NCBI RefSeq assembly: GCF_025244925.1
Contig: NZ_CP104275.1
Span: 1,550,001 to 1,614,000, forward strand
Source: Arthrobacter zhaoxinii
GTDB taxonomy: Bacteria; Actinomycetota; Actinomycetes; Actinomycetales; Micrococcaceae
Direction of reading: 5' to 3'
Length of the DNA stretch: 64,000 nucleotides
Shown here: positions 18,701 through 27,314 of the stretch, piece by piece
Layout: every line of letters begins with the position of its first letter
Numbering within the stretch: position 1 is the first letter of the stretch
Translations under genes and position numbers: made by a program
The notes under the pieces: generated by a model
What the model saw: only the letters and a program-made list of their open reading frames with translations
Told to the model about the DNA's origin: nothing
Databases searched by the model: none

Positions 18701-19156
18701 ATGGGAACTCGGCGAAGCATCAGTAAATCGGATTACCGGCTTTACGCCCGGCCGGTGCCCGGGGAAAGCGGGGACTGGGTGGAAGTGGTAGCCGACGGCG
18801 GTGAACCTCCGCAGGCATCCAGTCGTACCACGCATACCGACGAGGAGTTCAATGACGCAGGCGGTGACGACACCGCTGCTGAATGGCCCTTTGACTCGGC
18901 TGCTACTCCCGGGAGCCGGTTCAATCCCTATCTATGTGCCGCGTGGGCAGTTGTGGCGATCATGCTTGTCCTGGGACTGTTCTGGCTCTTCGGCAACCTC
19001 CAAGCGATGACGGCTATCTACAGCACCACGGGAGCCATGAGCCAGCAGGACATGGTGATGATGAAATTCCACTTGATGGGTGTGTACCTGCTGCCCTTCG
19101 GCCTGGCCGGCGCCCTCGCCCTGCTGACCGTTCAAGCTGCCGGATACCGTCGCTAA
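18701..19156 (+). CDS. Hypothetical two-TM membrane protein
   Basis: 151 residues. A hydrophilic, acidic N-terminal half (about 1-75) is followed by two hydrophobic segments (about 80-100 and 125-147) separated by a Met-rich stretch (MSQQDMVMMKFHLM). The ATG at 18701 gives MGTRRSISKSDYRLY; the upstream open frame is antisense-like extension. No family recognised and no operon partner, with 44 bp from the UvrA-like remnant. Confidence 0.55.
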   Translation: MGTRRSISKSDYRLYARPVPGESGDWVEVVADGGEPPQASSRTTHTDEEFNDAGGDDTAAEWPFDSAATPGSRFNPYLCAAWAVVAIMLVLGLFWLFGNLQAMTAIYSTTGAMSQQDMVMMKFHLMGVYLLPFGLAGALALLTVQAAGYRR

Positions 19157-19271
19157 CGCAGGGACCGCCGCAGCAAGCCCAGGGCTGAATTCCTAGGACA
19201 TTCCGGGCAGGGCGGCCAGAGCGAGACGGTTGTCGGGGTGCCATTGACGGCGGCACCGCAGCGCCGTAGGT

Positions 19272-19302
19272 TATCGACAATCGTTATTAACGAAAGTCGA
19301 TA
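19272..19302. promoter_or_regulatory. 31-bp interrupted palindrome, operator of the DUF2975/XRE operon
   Basis: TATCGAC-aa-TCGTT-att-AACGA-aa-GTCGATA: the two 14-bp arms are perfectly complementary except for the two A/A positions in each. It ends 10 bp before the GTG start of the DUF2975 gene. Size and place fit an operator, most likely for the operon's own XRE regulator. Confidence 0.7.
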
Positions 19303-19312
19303 TGGGGGAACC

Positions 19313-19948
19313 GTGAAGCTTACGAAAGACACCGGTGCACCGGCAGGCGAAAAGAGAATCGTTTCGCGAACGGACGCAATGGTGTTCATGGTTGTGGCGG
19401 CATTGGCCGCAGTCGTCAGCACCGCCTTTTCCGTCTCCGAAATCGTCGGGTACTTCACGGGCCCGGTGACGCTGGAGCTTCCGGTCGACGCGCAGGACCA
19501 GAGTGTGGACGGGCTGAGTGCCGGGGTAAGAGGGCACTACACAACACTGACGGCTACGGTTCCCGCTCTTCCCGCTGGCCCTGCAGCGCTCCTGGCCTGG
19601 TCTTCGGCGCTGCACCAGGCAGGTGTGCTGGCCGTCCAGGCGTTGGTCTTCCTGCTGGCCTACCGGCTGCGCAGCGCGGTCTTGTTCACCGCGGTGTCCG
19701 TGAGGATCATCGGTGCCTGCGGTATCGTCCTGCTGCTGGTAGGGACGTTTAGCCAGGGCCTCTACGGAATCGCGGTGCCCCGCGTGGCGGACCAGGTTGT
19801 TATGGAGCGGCAGACGGGCGACGAACTGGTCCTCTTTGAAGGCACGCTGAGCCCCTGGCCGCTGGTGCTTAGCCTCGTCCTGATACTGATTGCGGGGGTT
19901 TTCCAGTACGGACGCCGGATTCAGCAGGATTCGGACGGTCTGGTCTGA
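19313..19948 (+). CDS. DUF2975 membrane protein
   Basis: 211 residues with four TM segments (about 23-46, 98-120, 128-152 and 182-200). The arrangement and the coupled XRE gene are those of DUF2975 proteins, a common membrane partner of YozG-like regulators. GTG 19313 is preceded by GGGGGAA and starts the first conserved segment. The stop overlaps the next ATG (TGATG). Probably senses or transports something that controls the regulator; no direct evidence. Confidence 0.75.
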   Translation: MKLTKDTGAPAGEKRIVSRTDAMVFMVVAALAAVVSTAFSVSEIVGYFTGPVTLELPVDAQDQSVDGLSAGVRGHYTTLTATVPALPAGPAALLAWSSALHQAGVLAVQALVFLLAYRLRSAVLFTAVSVRIIGACGIVLLLVGTFSQGLYGIAVPRVADQVVMERQTGDELVLFEGTLSPWPLVLSLVLILIAGVFQYGRRIQQDSDGLV

Positions 19949-20175
19949 TGCCGGCGGACGATTCTTCCGATATCCACTGCCGTCTTGATGAACTCCTGGA
20001 AGCCCGCGGCATGACCTTGACGGAACTGAGCCGGCAGGTCGGTGTCAGCCTGGTGAATCTGTCGGTGCTCAAGAACGACCGGGCCAAGGCCATCCGGTTC
20101 TCCACGCTGACCGCGATCTGCAATGCCCTGGACTGTGAGGTGGGGGATCTTTTGGTCACCGTTCATGGTGCATGA
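19948..20175 (+). CDS. YozG-like XRE regulator
   Basis: 75 residues with an XRE helix-turn-helix (MTLTELSRQVGVSLVNLSVL) followed by KNDRAKAIRFSTLTAICNAL and the conserved CEVGDLL tail of YozG-type regulators. Translationally coupled to the DUF2975 gene by a 1-nt overlap. It likely binds the 31-bp palindrome ahead of the operon. This is a second instance in the window of a membrane-protein/small-XRE pair, unrelated in sequence to the one near 4.4 kb. Confidence 0.85.
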   Translation: MPADDSSDIHCRLDELLEARGMTLTELSRQVGVSLVNLSVLKNDRAKAIRFSTLTAICNALDCEVGDLLVTVHGA

Positions 20176-20286
20176 AATCAGGCTTTGCTCTACGTCCACT
20201 CCTCTTTCTGCATGAATCCGCGGAATCGTTACACTGCTACTGCTGAAGTTGTCTGGTCCTCCCGCCCGTTATCGATAGGTCTCGAA

Positions 20287-20793
20287 GTGTCTAAAGCGAA
20301 AGAAATCCCCGGCGTACAGCCGAGCGAAAGCCTTGTTCCGAGAGTGGCCGCGCCATGGCTGGCAGTCGTGTTGGCTATCGCTTCGATCGTGGGAATGATC
20401 TTTGCCAGCGAAACCATGGACGATCCTCAGGTTGAGGGTGACGAAGACTGGCTGATGCTGGGGATCGTCTTTCTTCTTATCGTTTTCGTTGTTTCTCTTG
20501 TTGTGCTCATCAAGGTCGGGGTCTCCGCCAAGCGGAAACTGTCCGCAGCCAACGGCCGGATCGCGGAATCGCTGCGCTGGCAATACGGCTTTACCGTTGA
20601 CCGTCCGAAAACTTTGATCCTGACGGACCAGAGCAAGCCCAGGCTGAATCCCTACGACGTACCGGCTACCGATCAGTACAGGCGGCCGGTCAATATCCGG
20701 ATTAGCCCGGATGAAACGGGCACCAAAGTGGTTGCCTCCATCTGCGAGGAACATCCCACTCCAGAGGACAACCATCCCCACGAACGGCACTAG
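20287..20793 (+). CDS. Two-TM hypothetical membrane protein
   Basis: About 168 residues with two TM helices (about 21-40 and 55-78), then a cytoplasmic or extracellular basic-to-acidic domain (KPRLNPYDVPATDQYRRPVN) and a His-rich tail. The start is uncertain: GTG 20287 gives a compact protein, while ATG 20212 or 20185 adds 25-34 residues. A TTACACT-like element upstream of 20287 could be a promoter. Function unknown. Confidence 0.5.
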   Translation: MSKAKEIPGVQPSESLVPRVAAPWLAVVLAIASIVGMIFASETMDDPQVEGDEDWLMLGIVFLLIVFVVSLVVLIKVGVSAKRKLSAANGRIAESLRWQYGFTVDRPKTLILTDQSKPRLNPYDVPATDQYRRPVNIRISPDETGTKVVASICEEHPTPEDNHPHERH

Positions 20794-20830
20794 GCCGGGG
20801 CGGCGAAAGCGCGCCAGGAGGAAACGCGCA

Positions 20831-22024
20831 CTAGGCCCGCTGCGCCCTCCGTGCTTCCTGCAGGGACGCCCTCAGCTCCGGATCGGCCGCTGCGTCTGCG
20901 GCGGTCCAGGCCAGGGCCAGAGCGGCATCCAGCACGGCAGCATCAGCCCCAGGCCCCTGCGTTTCCGCGGCAAATCCCGCGGTATGCGGCGCGGCCGTGG
21001 CCCCCAGAACGGCGATCACCGGGTGGATCGCGGGCAGTGCGTGCGAGACGTTACCCATGTCCGTGGATCCTCCTCCGCCTCCCGGCGGACGCACCAGGGT
21101 ACGGCCGGTCGCAGTGAGGTTCCGGTTCCAGAGACCGAGCAGTTCATTGTGCTGGCGCACCGGCAGGTAGGCGGGGGAATCCTGCTCCCAGGACCAGCTG
21201 CAGCCGGTAGCCAAGGCGGCTCCCTCACAGGCGAGCAGTACCCGTTTCTTGGTTTCGTGCTGCACGTCCGCGTCAAGGGCACGGACTTCGAGCAGCACTT
21301 CGGCATAGTCCGGAATGACGTTGATGGCCGATCCGCCGGCCGGCACCAGTGCGTTGATCCGCACACCGTCGGGCAGCTGCTGGCGCAGCAGACCGATGGC
21401 CACCTGCGCCACGGTTGCCGCATTCAGTGCGTTGACGCCGTCGGCCGGCGCGGCGGCCGCATGCGAGGCCTTGCCTCGGAACTTCACCCGGAACCGGTCA
21501 CAGCCCTGCGACGACGTGCCGCTGCAGTCCAGATCGACCCCCGGTGTCGGATGGGCCATCAGGGCGATGTCGGCGGCAGCGAAGGCGCCGGCGTCGAGCA
21601 TCAGGACCTTCCCTCCGCCCTCCTCTTCGGCCGGGGTGCCGAGCAGGACCACGGTCAGATCCAGTTCCGCGGCCACCGCGGCGAGCGAAAGGGCCGCGCC
21701 CACGGCGGAGGCGGCGATGATGTTGTGCCCGCAGGCATGGCCGATGCCCGGTAGGGCATCGTATTCGGCGCAGAGCACCACCCGGAAGGATCCGGTGCCG
21801 TAGACCGCCTCGATCGCTGTGGGCAGTCCATAACAGCCCACAGTCGTCGAAAAGCCCTCGTCCCGGAGCAGGGCGGCCACGCGTGCCGCGGACCGGTGCT
21901 CGGTGAAGGCCACCTCGGGGTCCGCATGCAGCTCGGCGGACAGGGTCAGGAGGGCTGACCGGTGCCGGGTCAGGCGTTCGGCGATGGCCGCCTTGGCGGT
22001 GACCGACGTCGTCGTGGTGCTCAT
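20831..22024 (-). CDS. M20-family amidohydrolase/peptidase
   Basis: 397 residues of the M20D (AbgB/HipO-like) metallohydrolase group that cleaves N-acyl amino acids or related amides. Metal and catalytic residues are visible in DALPGIGHACGHN, in the PAEEEGGGK glutamates, in the lid-domain His of ASHAAAAPADGVNA and in the C-terminal PHTAGF histidine. ATG overlaps the stop of the upstream exporter (ATGA), so the two are co-translated. Together with the divergent AsnC regulator this suggests salvage or export of an amino-acid conjugate (inference). Confidence 0.85.
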   Translation of the reverse strand: MSTTTTSVTAKAAIAERLTRHRSALLTLSAELHADPEVAFTEHRSAARVAALLRDEGFSTTVGCYGLPTAIEAVYGTGSFRVVLCAEYDALPGIGHACGHNIIAASAVGAALSLAAVAAELDLTVVLLGTPAEEEGGGKVLMLDAGAFAAADIALMAHPTPGVDLDCSGTSSQGCDRFRVKFRGKASHAAAAPADGVNALNAATVAQVAIGLLRQQLPDGVRINALVPAGGSAINVIPDYAEVLLEVRALDADVQHETKKRVLLACEGAALATGCSWSWEQDSPAYLPVRQHNELLGLWNRNLTATGRTLVRPPGGGGGSTDMGNVSHALPAIHPVIAVLGATAAPHTAGFAAETQGPGADAAVLDAALALAWTAADAAADPELRASLQEARRAQRA

Positions 22025-23508
22025 GCGGTGTGTTCCCCCTGGGCGGAAGCGGACGGTGCAGTGCCGGCGGCCGGAACCTTGACCGGGGCTGCTCCGTCGT
22101 TGCCGCGGAAGCGCAGGGCCACCAGAGCCAGGGCCAGAGCCAGCGCCGCGCAGATCCCCCAGACGATCAGGTACGAGGTGTTGGCCGAAGCGACGGTGGC
22201 CTCGCCGTCGATCTGCAGGGTGACCAGGAACGCGGACATCACCAGCGCAAACACGGCACCGCCCACCGACCCGGCCGCGGTACGGGACGTGTTGTAGAGG
22301 GCGGAGGCGACGGCGACCGAGTCCGCCGGTGCCTTCTTCACCACGATGGCGGGCAGGACGCCGAGGATCAGGCCGTTGCCGAAGGCACCGACCAGCATGG
22401 CGGTCAGGAAGGGGACCGTGCTGGTGGAGAAGCCGATCATGGCCAGATAGGAGACCACGCCCAGCAGCGCCCCGAGGACCACCGTGGATTTGGCGCTGAT
22501 CCGCGCCGCGATCCGGTCACCGAGGGTGGCGCCGGCGAAGCTGGCCAGCGCCAGGACCAGGAAGAGGACGCCGACGGTGGCCTCGGACAGGCCCAGACCG
22601 AAGCCGTGCGTGTCGGGATCGTTCAGGATGAACAGCGAACCGGCGGTCTGGGAGCCGAACATCTGCGCACCGAACAGGGACGCACCCAGGATGGGCAGGC
22701 CGATCCCCGACGTCGTAAGGACGTGCAGGTCAACAAGCGGGTAGCGGACCTTGCGCTCGACCATCACCCAGAGCACCAGGACCGCCAGCCCGAAGGCGAT
22801 CGAGCCGAGGGTCAGACCTGACGTCCAGCCCCAGCTGCTGGCGTTGGCGATGCCCAGCAGGGTGGAGAGCAGGCCCGTGGTGAGCAAAGCGGCGCCGGCC
22901 CAGTCCACGGTCCCCGCGCTTCGGGTGGTGGTCTCCGGGACGAGCCAGGCCACGACCGGGATGCAGAGGAACATAAACACCGCAGGCACCAGCAGGACGA
23001 TGGTCAGGTCGTTCACCACGGCGAGGAGGATGCCCGAAACCATGGCGCCGATGGCGCCGCCGACGGTCAGGGCGCCGACCAGTTTGGCGATGCTGCGGCC
23101 TGCGGTGTCCTCGCTCCGGCTGCGGACGATGGCGAATTCCAGCGGCAGGAAGGCCGCGAGCGGTGCCTGCAGGGCACGGCCGAGCAGCAGGACCCCGAAG
23201 CTGGGGGCAAAGGCCACGATCACCGACCCCACCGCCACCAGGCACACCGTGATCAGCAGCATCCGCTTGTGCCCGTAGAGGTCGCCCAGCTTGCCGAGGA
23301 TCGGCACAAACGCGACGGTCATCAGCAGATAGACCACGCTGACCCAGTTCAGGGCAGCGTCATCCACCGAGAAGTCCTCGCCGATGCGGGCCAGCAGGGG
23401 CGGAAACCAGCCCTGCAGCAGCCCGGAGCCGAACTCCATAACAATCAGGAAGCCGACGGCGCCGCCGGCCGCCTTGGTACTGGTGCTGGGGGAGGACTTC
23501 ATACTCAT
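22021..23508 (-). CDS. MFS transporter, 14-TM DHA2 type
   Basis: 495 residues with about 14 hydrophobic segments, typical of DHA2 drug:H+ antiporters. It has the conserved start MEFGSGLLQGWFPPLLARIG and motif GKLGDLYGHKRM between TM2 and TM3. First gene of an operon with the M20 hydrolase (4-bp overlap) and divergent from the AsnC-like regulator, so it probably moves the hydrolase's substrate or product. Confidence 0.85.
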   Translation of the reverse strand: MSMKSSPSTSTKAAGGAVGFLIVMEFGSGLLQGWFPPLLARIGEDFSVDDAALNWVSVVYLLMTVAFVPILGKLGDLYGHKRMLLITVCLVAVGSVIVAFAPSFGVLLLGRALQAPLAAFLPLEFAIVRSRSEDTAGRSIAKLVGALTVGGAIGAMVSGILLAVVNDLTIVLLVPAVFMFLCIPVVAWLVPETTTRSAGTVDWAGAALLTTGLLSTLLGIANASSWGWTSGLTLGSIAFGLAVLVLWVMVERKVRYPLVDLHVLTTSGIGLPILGASLFGAQMFGSQTAGSLFILNDPDTHGFGLGLSEATVGVLFLVLALASFAGATLGDRIAARISAKSTVVLGALLGVVSYLAMIGFSTSTVPFLTAMLVGAFGNGLILGVLPAIVVKKAPADSVAVASALYNTSRTAAGSVGGAVFALVMSAFLVTLQIDGEATVASANTSYLIVWGICAALALALALVALRFRGNDGAAPVKVPAAGTAPSASAQGEHTA

Positions 23509-23613
23509 CCGTTCCGGATTTGGTCACGCGCGGTGATACAGTCCTGCCAAACTACCGAGGGCATCCGCCGGGCCCGAATAAAATGCAGAATGTTTAGCAC
23601 AAATGAGGGTCGC

Positions 23614-24615
23614 ATGCCGGAAAGTTCCCTAAATCCACTGGATCTGCGGATTATCAACGCACTCCAGATTTATCCGCGGGCGCCCTGGACCCAGCTGGCG
23701 CCCATCCTCGGGGCCGACGCTGCCACGCTGAACCGCCGCTGGCGGGACCTGCACGCGGCGGGCAGCGCGTGGATCAGCACCTTTGACACGGGCAGCTGGG
23801 AGGCGGGGGCGCTGGTCGAGATTAACTGCCATTCGGGCGCCAACCTGCGCGTGGCGGCAGCGCTGGCCGAGACGCCGGAAGCCATCGGCGTCGACCTTAC
23901 CGCCGGCGGCCGCGACATCGTGGCCACCGTTGCGGCCTCCAGCGAAGCCGCGCTCTGGGCGTATCTGCTGGACGAACTGCCGCTGGTCGACGGCATTGAA
24001 TCCGTCCGCAGCCATCCGATTGCGCGCAACGTGTTCGACGGCAGCGCCTGGCGGGTGCGGGCCCTGGATGCCGTGGAAACCTCGCAGGTGCAGGCCCTGC
24101 TACCTGCCGCCGGCGGCCGTCCGGCCGGCCGGAACGCCCGCCTGGAGCGGGAGATCATTGCCGTCCTGAACCAGGACGGCCGGGCCACCGCGACGGCAAT
24201 CGGCACCGCGCTGGGCGAAAGCGCGCGGCATATCCGCGAAACCCTGGCGCAGATGACCGCGTCCGGGCGGCTGCACCAGCGCACCGACCTGGTCCGCGGT
24301 GCCTCGGGCTGGCCGGTGAGCGCCTGGTATTTCCTCCGGGTACCGGCTTCCAAGCTCGACGCCGTGGCCGCCCGGCTGCCGCATCTGGACGAACTGCGGA
24401 TCGTCTCGCACACGGTGGGACCGTATGACCTGATCATGGGCGTCTGGCTCAAGAGCCTGGCCGAGGTGCAGCGGCTGGAGCAGCATCTGGAGGTGAAGCT
24501 GTCCGGGGTGTCAACGGCGGACCGCTCGGTGGTCCTGCGCAGCGTCAAGCAGCTCGGGCAGATTCTGGACCACCGCGGGCGGGCCACCGGCCGGAGCAAC
24601 CTGCACGCGGTCTAG
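23614..24615 (+). CDS. Lrp/AsnC-family regulator with duplicated domains
   Basis: 333 residues, twice the length of a classic Lrp. It has two helix-turn-helix segments (NPLDLRIINALQIYPRAPWT near the N-terminus; ARLEREIIAVLNQDGRATAT near residue 170), each followed by a RAM-like effector domain. The last part (VSHTVGPYDLIMGVWLKSLA) carries the typical ligand-binding strand. ATG 23614 follows GAGGGT. Divergent from the MFS/M20 operon, which it presumably controls in response to an amino acid or derivative. Confidence 0.85.
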   Translation: MPESSLNPLDLRIINALQIYPRAPWTQLAPILGADAATLNRRWRDLHAAGSAWISTFDTGSWEAGALVEINCHSGANLRVAAALAETPEAIGVDLTAGGRDIVATVAASSEAALWAYLLDELPLVDGIESVRSHPIARNVFDGSAWRVRALDAVETSQVQALLPAAGGRPAGRNARLEREIIAVLNQDGRATATAIGTALGESARHIRETLAQMTASGRLHQRTDLVRGASGWPVSAWYFLRVPASKLDAVAARLPHLDELRIVSHTVGPYDLIMGVWLKSLAEVQRLEQHLEVKLSGVSTADRSVVLRSVKQLGQILDHRGRATGRSNLHAV

Positions 24616-24619
24616 GGGC

Positions 24620-25192
24620 TTAGCTCTCCAGAGCGTAAACCTGAGCCGGGTCGCGCTCGAGGATTCGGTCCCGCATTTCGCGCTTGAGGACTTCCAGGTG
24701 GGCCAGCTCCGCGGCGGTCTTGTCCGGCTTGGCGGTGAGCTCGATGAACTCGTCCGCGACGATGCCCTCGTTCCGGATCACGCAGGTGACGGTTGCGTCC
24801 CCGGCGGTCAGCTCGAAGACGTAGCGGGCCAGGGTGTTGCCACGCTCGGGCCGGGCGAGTTCCGGCAGGACGGCATAGCGGTCGCCGGTGACCGCACGGG
24901 TCACGAGTTCGAAGGCGTCCCGGGCGCCGGGACCGCCGAAGGGGGTGCGGATCCGGATGTCGCGGCGCTCCACCCGGCCGCCGGGGGTTCGTGCGGCCAG
25001 CTCAGGCAGCGCCCGGCCGAGTGCGGCGAAGGCATGCGCGACGCCGCCGGGGAAGCCGGGGCCGTGGTACTTCATGCAGTCGGCGAAGGTGAAGTCCAGC
25101 TGCACGCCGTCCTCCCACACGGTGAGCGTGCGTTCGGGGTTCGGGATCGGCGTCGGTTCGGGGCGTTCGGGGGTGGCTGCGGGCTTGCTCAT
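24620..25192 (-). CDS. Conserved hypothetical protein
   Basis: 190 residues, soluble, Pro-rich N-terminus (about 1-22). The most notable segment is CMKYHGPGFPGGVAHAFAAL, a Cys/His/Gly-rich motif reminiscent of FmdE-like domains, followed by alternating strands and a charged C-terminal helix (LEVLKREMRDRILERDPAQ). No firm family assignment. Its end is 4 bp from the convergent AsnC gene, so it is not part of that operon. Confidence 0.65.
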   Translation of the reverse strand: MSKPAATPERPEPTPIPNPERTLTVWEDGVQLDFTFADCMKYHGPGFPGGVAHAFAALGRALPELAARTPGGRVERRDIRIRTPFGGPGARDAFELVTRAVTGDRYAVLPELARPERGNTLARYVFELTAGDATVTCVIRNEGIVADEFIELTAKPDKTAAELAHLEVLKREMRDRILERDPAQVYALES

Positions 25193-25240
25193 GGTGGGGT
25201 CTTACTCTCGGTGCGGGGAAATCTGGCCATCAAAACTTTA

Positions 25241-25281
25241 CCGACCTACCGGTTTATGCGCCTAGCCGGGGCCGTTCCGCG
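25241..25281. repeat. Diverged 41-bp direct repeat, copy 1
   Basis: Matches 26135-26175 at 34 of 41 positions in the same orientation (shared cores CCGACCT, TTTAT and CCTAGCCGG). The other copy covers the last codons of the minus-strand ECF sigma gene, so this copy is probably a remnant of a duplicated sigma 3' end. The two copies bracket the hemerythrin gene. Confidence 0.6.
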
Positions 25282-25317
25282 GCGTCGGATCCAAGCCATT
25301 GTGGCGTTTGAGGTAAG

Positions 25318-25333
25318 ACTTTAATATGTTCGT
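25318..25333. repeat. 16-bp direct repeat, left copy
   Basis: ACTTTAATATGTTCGT differs from the copy at 26093-26108 by a single base. It lies just upstream of the hemerythrin gene, inside the outer 41-bp repeat. Confidence 0.6.
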
Positions 25334-25373
25334 GGGGGAGCCCGTGGTCCTCGTTCTGTAAGGGGCGATCCAA

Positions 25374-26099
25374 ATGACTGACTTCTTTACGGCCCAGCCG
25401 GGCGAGACCGCGGCTCCATTGCCGCCGGGGCCCATCCTCTGTACCGGGACGGTCGGAATGCGGCGCGTTCACCGTTTTTTCCTTTGGGCCTACGACGAGG
25501 CACCCGGCCTGGTGCGGTCCACCCCTATTGGCGATACGGATCGCGCCGCATACGTTGGGGAAGTGCTCGGAAACTTCGACAGCGTGCTGCACATCCACCA
25601 CGAGGGTGAGGACCTGCTCATGTATCCCCAGCTGGCTGGCCGGGCACCGGGGTGCGCCCTGCATGTAGCGCAGATGCTGGAACAGCACCGGCAGGTGGGG
25701 CAGCGGCTTGAACACATCGAACCGGTCCGGCGACGCTGGATGGAGACGGCGGACGCGGCGGCCGGCGAGGAACTCGCTGAACGCTATGAGGACCTCTCCG
25801 CTCTGCTTAAAGTGCACCTGCGCCGCGAAGTCACTGAGGTGATGCCCGTGGTGGACAGGGTGTTGAGCGAAAAGGAAATGGACGCGGTCGGCCAGCACGG
25901 GATTGAACAGTTCGACAAGAAGTTTTTGGTGGGCTACCTCGGGATGATGATGGCCACGAACCCTTTGGACGACCGAAAGGCTTTCTTCAAGGAAATCCCT
26001 GCGCCGGTCAGACTTGCCTACCGCCTCGTGGGGCGCCGAATGTATCGGCGACAATATTCGTCACTCTTTCCCGGGCGTGAAATCCCGGAGACACTTTAA
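25374..26099 (+). CDS. Hemerythrin-domain protein
   Basis: 241 residues. A four-helix hemerythrin-like domain spans about residues 25-165. Iron-ligand candidates are His near VRRVHRFF, HIHHEGEDLLMYP, EQHRQVGQRLEH and KVHLRREVTEVMP, in the order expected for the family. The C-terminal 70 residues are a basic extension (RLVGRRMYRRQYSSLF). Members bind a di-iron centre and serve in oxygen or nitric-oxide sensing or iron handling. The gene stands alone and is bracketed by two pairs of direct repeats, which suggests an inserted or duplicated segment. Confidence 0.8.
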   Translation: MTDFFTAQPGETAAPLPPGPILCTGTVGMRRVHRFFLWAYDEAPGLVRSTPIGDTDRAAYVGEVLGNFDSVLHIHHEGEDLLMYPQLAGRAPGCALHVAQMLEQHRQVGQRLEHIEPVRRRWMETADAAAGEELAERYEDLSALLKVHLRREVTEVMPVVDRVLSEKEMDAVGQHGIEQFDKKFLVGYLGMMMATNPLDDRKAFFKEIPAPVRLAYRLVGRRMYRRQYSSLFPGREIPETL

Positions 26100-26108
26100 T
26101 CTGTTCGT
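26093..26108. repeat. 16-bp direct repeat, right copy
   Basis: ACTTTAATCTGTTCGT, one base different from the copy at 25318-25333; it includes the hemerythrin stop codon. Confidence 0.6.
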
Positions 26109-26134
26109 TAGCATCCGTGCGGTTTCTCTTTTCG

Positions 26135-26175
26135 CCGACCTGCCGATTTATCCACCTAGCCGGAGCGGTGCCGCG
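26135..26175. repeat. Diverged 41-bp direct repeat, copy 2
   Basis: Partner of 25241-25281 (34 of 41 identical). It overlaps the stop codon and last residues (AAARHRSG) of the minus-strand sigma factor gene. Confidence 0.6.
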
Positions 26176-27310
26176 CAGCAGCGTTGAGCCGTGCGGCCTG
26201 CAGGGTCAGGTGGTTCCGCTCCGCCAGATTCGGCGCCAGCAGTGCGGCCTCCGTATAGAGCCGAGCGGCCTGTTCGACGTCGCCGCTCTTCTCATGCAGG
26301 TACGCCCGCGCCGCAGTGTGCCGGGGGAGCGACGCCTCCAGTTCCGCCAGCGCGGCAAGGCCGGCACGCGGCCCGTCCGCCTCACCGACGGCGACGGCCC
26401 GATTTAACTTCGCGACCGGGCTGCCCGTGAGCCGAACCAGTTCGTCGTACCACTGCACAATCTGTGGCCAGTCGGTCTCCTCCGCCTTCTGCGCATCCGC
26501 ATGCAGGGCGGCGACGGCGGCCTGGGCCTGGTATTCACCCAGCCGGTCACGCGCCAGCGCCCGCTGCAGGATACCGACCCCTTCGGAGATCGCGCGGGTA
26601 TCCCAGCGGCCGCGGTCCTGCTGCGCCAGCGGAACGAGCCGACCGCCGTCGTCAATCCGCGCCGGCCGGCGGGCGTGGTGCAGCAGCATCAGCGCCAGCA
26701 GTCCCCGCACCTCCGGATGGTCGACGGCGGCGGCCAGCTGCCGGGTGAGCCGGATGGCTTCGGCGGCGAGGTCGACGTCGCCCGAGTAGCCCTCGTTGAA
26801 CACCAGATACAGCACGCGCAGCACGGTGGCGACGTCGCCGGGGGTGTCGAACCGGACGCCGGCGACGGTCCGTTTGGCCCGGCTGATCCGCTGGGCCATG
26901 GTCGCCTCGCCGACCAGATACGCGGCGGCGATCTGCCGGGTGGTCAGCCCGCCGACGGCGCGCAGGGTCAGCGCGACCGCCGAGGACGGGGACAGCGACG
27001 GATGCGCACAGAGGAAATACAGCTGCAGCGTGTCGTCGGTGGAGCCGACGACGCCGGGTGCGGGTTCGGCGTCGATCCTTAGTTCACGACGACGGCGGGA
27101 CGACTCTGCGCGGGCCGCGTCGAGGAACTTCCGCCACGCGGCGGTGACCAGCCAGCCCTTCGGGTCCCGGGGCGGATTCTCCGGCCAGGTGCGCAGGGCT
27201 TCGAGCAGAGCGTCCTGCACCGCGTCTTCGGCCGCCGCGAAGTCGGCTCCGCGGCGGACGAGGACGGCGATGACCTGCGGGGTGAGCACCCGCAGCCGGC
27301 TTTCCTCCAC
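26156..27310 (-). CDS. ECF-type RNA polymerase sigma factor with C-terminal extension (DUF6596 type)
   Basis: 384 residues, much longer than a minimal ECF sigma. Sigma-2-like ADFAAAEDAVQDALLEAL and GWLVTAAWRKFLDAARAE are followed by sigma-4 (LTLRAVGGLTTRQIAAAYLV) and a long alpha-helical C-terminal region like DUF6596/TPR-bearing ECF sigmas. GTG 27310 starts 4 nt after the stop of the YCII gene; the longer open frame upstream is an antisense artefact. YCII + ECF sigma is a widespread actinobacterial pair in which the YCII protein is thought to be a partner of the sigma factor. Confidence 0.85.
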   Translation of the reverse strand: MEESRLRVLTPQVIAVLVRRGADFAAAEDAVQDALLEALRTWPENPPRDPKGWLVTAAWRKFLDAARAESSRRRRELRIDAEPAPGVVGSTDDTLQLYFLCAHPSLSPSSAVALTLRAVGGLTTRQIAAAYLVGEATMAQRISRAKRTVAGVRFDTPGDVATVLRVLYLVFNEGYSGDVDLAAEAIRLTRQLAAAVDHPEVRGLLALMLLHHARRPARIDDGGRLVPLAQQDRGRWDTRAISEGVGILQRALARDRLGEYQAQAAVAALHADAQKAEETDWPQIVQWYDELVRLTGSPVAKLNRAVAVGEADGPRAGLAALAELEASLPRHTAARAYLHEKSGDVEQAARLYTEAALLAPNLAERNHLTLQAARLNAAARHRSG

Positions 27311-27314
27311 GGGG

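Noticed and set aside
25254..26054. 266-codon minus-strand ORF opposite the hemerythrin gene
   Set aside because: No motifs; His/Pro/Arg-rich shadow. The plus-strand protein has the iron-ligand pattern.
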